Part shown: one piece after another, positions 59,205-64,000 of the stretch | Layout of the letters: each line of letters starts with the position of its first letter | How positions within the stretch are numbered: position 1 is the first letter of the stretch | NCBI GenBank assembly: GCA_034401795.1 | Contig: CM067363.1 | Coordinates: 25,725,688 to 25,789,687 of the forward strand | DNA length: 64,000 nt | Source: Chaetoderma sp. LZ-2023a | Lineage: Eukaryota; Mollusca; Caudofoveata; Chaetodermatida; Chaetodermatidae | Direction: 5' to 3' | Notes under the pieces: model-generated | The model's database searches: none | The model's input: the letters and a program-made list of their open reading frames with translations, nothing else | Told to the model about the DNA's origin: nothing | Translations under genes and position numbers: made by a program

Positions 59205-59400
59205 TGGTCTGCTAACCCAAGATTCTGTCTTGGCGCGGTGGTTCAGTGAAAAGATGTCTGGTTGCTGATGCTATACGGAGTTGCAGTATGGCGGCTCGAT
59301 CCCCGACCGGGAAGATGGTGATCAACAAATTAAACTAGACTGTCGGCTGGTTAGCATGTGGAAATTGAAGCCGTGCGTTGGAAGTGCGTTAATAAAAAAA
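59205..59400 (+). mobile_element. tRNA-derived SINE, family S1 (copy 1)
   Basis: TGGTTCAGTGAAAAG (59238-59252, A-box) and GGCTCGATCCC (59293-59303, B-box) are about 50 bp apart, as in a pol III promoter. The following body (CTGTCGGCTGGTTAGCATGT + GGAAATTGAAG) is shared with copy 2. Confidence 0.7.
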
Positions 59401-59544
59401 CCAAAATACATATACTGCCAGAGCCGTGATGGAGTCAGAGTACAAGAGGCTTAAAAAGCCAAGGATTAAATTGTGGCAGGTGCATCTGCGCAGAGAGTAC
59501 CATGTTAATCATCAGCGTGTCAGTATATCAGACAAGTGAAAGCT

Positions 59545-59735
59545 GGTCTGCTAACACAAGATTCTGTCTTGGCGCGGTGGTCCAGTGGAAAGATGTCTGG
59601 TTGCTGATGCCATGTGGAGTTGCAGTATGGCGGTTCGATCTCCGACCGGGGAGATGTTGATCAACAAAGTAAACTAATGGGCGCATGACTGTCGGCTGGT
59701 TAGCATGTGGAAATTGAAGTCGTGCGTTGGCGCCT
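59545..59735 (+). mobile_element. tRNA-derived SINE, family S1 (copy 2)
   Basis: TGGTCCAGTGGAAAGA (59578-59593) and GGTTCGATCTC (59632-59642) are better A and B boxes than in copy 1. The body is the same as copy 1. The two copies are in direct orientation about 150 bp apart, which suggests a local duplication. Confidence 0.7.
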
Positions 59736-59965
59736 GTTAGTTATCAGCGCAAAGAACTATTGGTGCAGTTAGTGTTAGCACCTCTTAGTTATTTATGCAA
59801 GAACTGTCCACGAATTGGCGCAGTCAGTGTTGGCGCCCATTAGTCATGAACGCAAAGAACTATTGGCGCAGTTAATATTGGCGCCTCCTAGTTATAGGCA
59901 CAAGAACTGGCCACGAATCTGTGCAGTCACTTTTAGCGTCCCTTAGTTGTTGGCACAAATAACAA
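59730..59965. repeat. Tandem repeat, about 60-bp monomers in two alternating types
   Basis: Units of the type GCGCCT.TTAGTTAT..GCGCAAAGAACTATTGG.GCAGTTA alternate with units of the type CAAGAACTG.CCACGAAT..GCGCAGTCA. Two such dimers of about 120 bp are visible, starting at the end of SINE copy 2. Confidence 0.7.
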
Positions 59966-60685
59966 TATAAAAGTTAATATGCAGTGAGGAATTTGCAGCT
60001 GTGACGGGATATGGCTAAATTTTACGGTGCAGGTATCCGCATGGTACAGTTGGCTGATATATAAAATGCTCACAGAACGATCGACCTCACCAGCTCTGGG
60101 GCGACGGCGAAAGCAATGTTCACAGTAAAACGGTGCAGTCAGAAACACTTAAAAGATGGCATCAGAAGTGTGCGTTTAGTCTACCATTTTTTGGGCGTGG
60201 CTCCGGCAGGTCTAGCGAGATATCAGATTAGTTCACACGGTAGGATGCTATAGTCCAACACTAGCGCCTTCAGACGACGCTGTTCTTATATGGGGAAGAC
60301 ACCGTCAGTAGTTGAGTTAATGAGTTTCCAAAACTGCGCAGTGCAGTGCTTGGGAGAGCCTTTTGGTCTGACAACCACATTATACTACCTACCTGTTCCA
60401 ACTGAGGAATCGTAGGCGATACGGATCCTTTTATACTATATGGTGACCAATCAAAACTCGCCATAGGCCATTTCTCAAACCAATCAAAGCACAACAAAAT
60501 CAGGCGAAAACACGTGTTCATGACGTCATACAACCTTCACCTTGACTGTGTACCGGAGCATGCGTGATATGGGCCTAAGTGCATTTATGACTTAGGTTCG
60601 GCCAGATTGTAATCTAATGATTATAATTATGTAAACGGAATCGTGTTTTTGAACATATCTTGGTTATGATTCATCCTAAGATTAT
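59966..60685. other. Unassigned intergenic DNA
   Basis: No gene is seen. TGGCATCAGAAGTG near 60157 resembles a Gypsy primer-binding site but no LTR could be matched. Confidence 0.4.
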
Positions 60686-63600
60686 TCAAAGGGGTCTCGT
60701 ATTAACGATTTGGTAATACAGGCGCGTATATAGACAAAGGATACCATACCCTAACTGTCTATGATAGGCATGGCTAGGTCCAGGGACAAGACTAACGTGT
60801 GGCCTAGGTTGATTTTCGCAGGTGTGAAACCCATGCCGGTGTGGACTGAAGTGCGGTACGTTAAGAAGACATGGGAGCTGAAGATCCCAGGCCCGACAAT
60901 TAATGTGGGTTTGCTTAGTCAACCTGATCGCCAGGGTTCTATTGAACCTCTCTACCATTCTGTCCCCGTGCAGATGGCAGGGCTTTGCATGTATTTTGAC
61001 AATGTGAAACAATTTGCAGAGCTTGGCGATCAAACTGGTCTCAAAATTCGGACCTTGGTCAGAGTGTAGCTCATAATGCATACCAAAACGGCAGAAGACT
61101 GCTAGCCAAGACATATGCCACTCTGGCAGCCTCTCTTCTACCTACTTCATAAGGAAGTCCTGCTGTACTAGGATATATGTATTGCCCTCATCTATCGTAT
61201 TTAAGGGGCGAGCACATCGCTAACCACTCGCCCCAATGCCATACATACAATTCTTGTTTGTAATGGCGCGGAGCTTTGTTGTCCAAGCATACAGCATTGG
61301 CGTCCTGCCAGTGCTGCATGTTTGGCCAACAACACTCCTCGCCATTTCAAACAAGAATGTAGGACATCTCGCCATTGAACACAGTACTGAACGAAAACAA
61401 GCCTGGTTCCATTGAATAAATACACTCGATAGTGTAAAGACATGGGTGGCGAAATGCATTCTCCATACACTACATTCCTTTACACTATCGTGTATATTTA
61501 TCCAATGGAACCAGGCATGTATCCATTCAGTCGTGCTTTCAATTGCGAGATGTCCTGCGTTAGCATGTACTTGTTCAAGTATAGGCACTCGAAAATGTAT
61601 TTGGACAATGAGGGGGGTCATATGATATAGAGAATGGCATTGTGCCCATTCATTCAGTGTACTGCTGATAATAATATTTGACCGATAGAGTTATCGGACT
61701 AACGGATTCCCATGAGGGGCGTACCCCCTCTTTGATCCAATGAAAATATGTGTCATGTGTGTGCGTCTATGGCTTGCTCGAGAAAGATTTCGGCCACCAT
61801 CCAGTCCTCACACCGGAGTTCTGAAAGGGGTGTGGGGTGGGGGCGTTGGCTGTAATTCGCATGTAATCGTTGTGGCCATTTTCACATCTTCCTCTAGTCC
61901 AATTCGACTGAGGGAATTATCATTTACATGCATTTCGCCGGGCCGATTCACGACTTTGAAATTATAGACCTGCAGGAAATTTTTACCCCTCGCTATCTGG
62001 CCCAGGGATCTTCATGCTCCTAAGCTAGCATAGGGAGGTGTGGTCTGTACATAATGCAAATGGTCGCCCATACAGAAAGTGTTTACAGTACTTCGTGAAG
62101 TACACGGCGAACAATTCCTGTTTCGTGCTGTTGTATCTTTTCTCAGTTTTACTGAGCATAGGTGAGCCATAGCCCAATACCTGCTCTGTGACCTGTGCTA
62201 GAACTGTGCCAATGGCAAACGAAGAGACGTCAGTGCCGAGAATGAAATCCAAATTAGGATTAGTGAGAGTGAGAATTGGTGCGGCAGCGAGTTGTGTTTT
62301 CAGCGCCTTGAGAGCTATCTCACATTAATTGGTCCTTCTCAGTGATTTGAAATAATGGTGCCGCAATCTCGCTAAAATAGCGGATGAATCTTCGACAATA
62401 CTATCAGAGACCAAGGAAGCCTCGAGTGTCTGTGGCCGCAGTGTGACTTTCCCACTCGGCCACTACACGAGTCTTCTTGGGATGGGTTGCCATGCCATCG
62501 GCGGATATGATATGGCATAGAAATTCAACCTGTTGTTGAAAGAAATGGCACCTCTTTAGTTTGAGTTTTAAATTGTCATTTTTAAAATGCTCTATTACCT
62601 CGGCTAAACTGACCAAGGTTTGCTCAAACGTGGGGCCTAAAGCAATACCATCGTCCAGATAGCACACTCAGATTTGCCACTGGAGTTTGGTGAGTACCTG
62701 CTCCAGCAGGGGCTCACACATGCCAGGTGTGCTACCCATGCCATAGGGTATTTTACGGAATTGGAACAAGCAATCTCAGCATTTAAAATCAGTTTTCTCG
62801 ACTGATCGATGTGAGGAAGGGGGTTACACGGCTTTCACCCTCAGGTCGTTCAGACGATGGCTGGCCCACGGAGAGGCAGAGGATTTGATTACGCCTGTTA
62901 TTAGAATGTCAGTAACATGTTGGTGTGCTTCTACTTCTTTGTGTATGGGGAGACAGTGGACAGATTGACCGATAGGCCGACTGTGTCCGGTGTCGATGGA
63001 TTGGCACACTAGGTGAGTTTCTTCCAGGTTTACATCACCTGCTGAGTAACTGTCCCCGTATTTATTCAGTATTCAGCGTACATCACACGCATGCTCCTTT
63101 CTTAGGCCCAATGTGGCGCATACGTAAAGAGCATGTAAGCATATTGATAGGTTAGTGTGAGTTAGCGTCGTGGGTATGTGTACATTGGATTATGTTTTCC
63201 CCGAAATTACTTCCACAAGTGGCCACAGCGTACACCCGGAGTGAGGGTTATAGCATCAGCTGTGCCATTGAATACCTTAAAAGATAATTATCTGAACTTC
63301 ATTGGTGGTAGTAACTAATATGCGTGAGCTAACACACTGTGAAACTATCATGCATTCATGGTCTGGCTTTAGCATGGCCATGTGTGTGTGGTTGCCAAGG
63401 TGCAGTACAGTGACCCAGAGAATTTCCTCTTGGCCAGGCTAAAACAGTGATGGTTGAAGCCAATATCAATGGGCAGGTATCGTACATTGATGTCTCCAGC
63501 TCTAAGGCTATAAGGTGGCCATGCATGTCTAGTTTTTGCTGTCTGCGGTGTATGATGACTTCGTTGGCGCTGAAGAAATCAATGCCAAGGAGGGCATCGA

Positions 63601-63764
63601 TTTGGATAGAGGGGACCACAACTCATTGTTTGAATTGCATTTCCTCTATCTGAATTACGAGGTTTAGTATACCTGCCACTGGCGACCCTGCTTGTGAAAA
63701 GCAATTTTTTAATGTATTTTAATGTATTTTGACACAACGAACAAGAATCAGAAAGTGCCCCCAA
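60686..63764 (-). mobile_element. Old, heavily broken Ty3/Gypsy pol remnant
   Basis: Recognisable parts in minus-strand order: protease region (DALLGIDFFSANEVIIHR) near 63.6 kb; reverse transcriptase (SSASPWAS, then YLDDGIALGPTFEQTL) at 63.0-62.4 kb; RNase H (GTDVSSFAIGTVLAQ, LCTDHTS) at 62.25-62.0 kb; integrase zinc region (HANAGHLAIE) near 61.6 kb and core (HSDQGPNFETSL, DRMVERFNRTL) at 61.1-60.7 kb. It has at least half a dozen breaks and no matched LTRs. It is clearly much older than the element at 18924-30075 and of a different Gypsy lineage by its motifs. Confidence 0.8.
61355..61561. repeat. Inverted duplication of an integrase-region segment inside the old Gypsy remnant
   Basis: About 80 bp at 61357-61440 recur inverted at 61482-61561 (CCTGGTTCCATTGAATAAAT versus ATTTATCCAATGGAACCAGG), separated by 41 bp. 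Both arms correspond to the integrase zinc-binding region, one on each strand, and differ at roughly a fifth of positions. This suggests two diverged copies brought head to head. Confidence 0.65.
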
Positions 63765-64000
63765 AATTCTAACCTATAATTAGGTCACAAATGTGACCAC
63801 TAGAGGTCATTCAAGGTCAAATGCTGTAAAATAGCTAAAATAACAACTATATGTCCTATGAAGTTCAGATTGGTGTCAAATGAAAGGTTTTAGCAAGACA
63901 AAACATTTTTACTCCGGTGCATAAAGTGGTGTGGTCAACCATTTGACCTCTAGAGGTCATTCACGGACAAATAATGTAAACAACTGAAAATGAAACTGAG
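63765..64000. repeat. AGGTCA-rich repeat at the window edge
   Basis: GAGGTCATTCAAGGTCAAAT (about 63803-63822) and TTGACCTCTAGAGGTCATTC (about 63944-63963) recur within 150 bp. AGGTCA half-sites lie as a direct repeat with a 4-bp spacer (63804-63819) and as an inverted TGACCTCTAGAGGTCA. It continues beyond the window. Confidence 0.6.

Noticed and set aside
59238-59303. Considered as a functional tRNA gene
   Set aside because: A and B boxes are present, but arms do not form a full cloverleaf and the unit is duplicated with a shared non-tRNA body, so a SINE fits better.
60150-60175. Primer-binding-site-like TGGCATCAGAAGTG as evidence for a plus-strand LTR element
   Set aside because: No matching LTR pair or internal coding on the plus strand could be found nearby.

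Overview
The window looks like intergenic and intronic DNA from a marine invertebrate animal, perhaps a mollusc or other lophotrochozoan, or a basal deuterostome such as amphioxus or an acorn worm. The evidence is AT-rich DNA, spliced and intronless animal genes, many LINE/SINE/MITE copies, long tri- and tetranucleotide microsatellites and a Ty3/Gypsy element with an envelope region. The species cannot be fixed from the sequence. No bacterial operons, rRNA or intact stand-alone tRNA genes are visible.

Only two host protein genes can be supported. (1) An intronless class A (rhodopsin-like) G-protein-coupled receptor at 5711-6787, plus strand. An in-frame TGA separates TM1-TM6 from an otherwise normal TM7 with its NPxxY motif, so it is a recent unitary pseudogene, a stop allele or a sequencing error. 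(2) A major-facilitator sugar transporter of the NaGLT1/MFSD4 type at 47431-44180, minus strand. It has two exons with a clean GT/AG junction and two apparent frame changes in the second exon. Its intron holds a 465-bp TGTC/CGTC/CGCC array and a foldback element.

The rest is mobile DNA. A young, nearly complete envelope-bearing Ty3/Gypsy retroelement (errantivirus-like) lies on the minus strand at 18924-30075. It has 1683-bp LTRs about 99.4% identical by eye and an ATGT target duplication. A much older, badly broken Gypsy pol remnant lies at 60686-63764. LINE pieces occur at 8915-9180, 12272-12886, 14640-16690, 32505-34880, 35335-35905 and 37985-38350. Several end in different microsatellite tails, which links the simple repeats to retrotransposition.

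At least four foldback MITE families are scattered through the window. The commonest (family A, about 400 bp, 14 copies listed) has a 92-bp near-perfect central palindrome and carries TGACGTCA (CRE/ATF) motifs. One copy was split by a LINE insertion. Two tRNA-derived SINE families lie at 52.6-54.6 kb and 59.2-59.7 kb. The remaining stretches are unassigned and listed as such.
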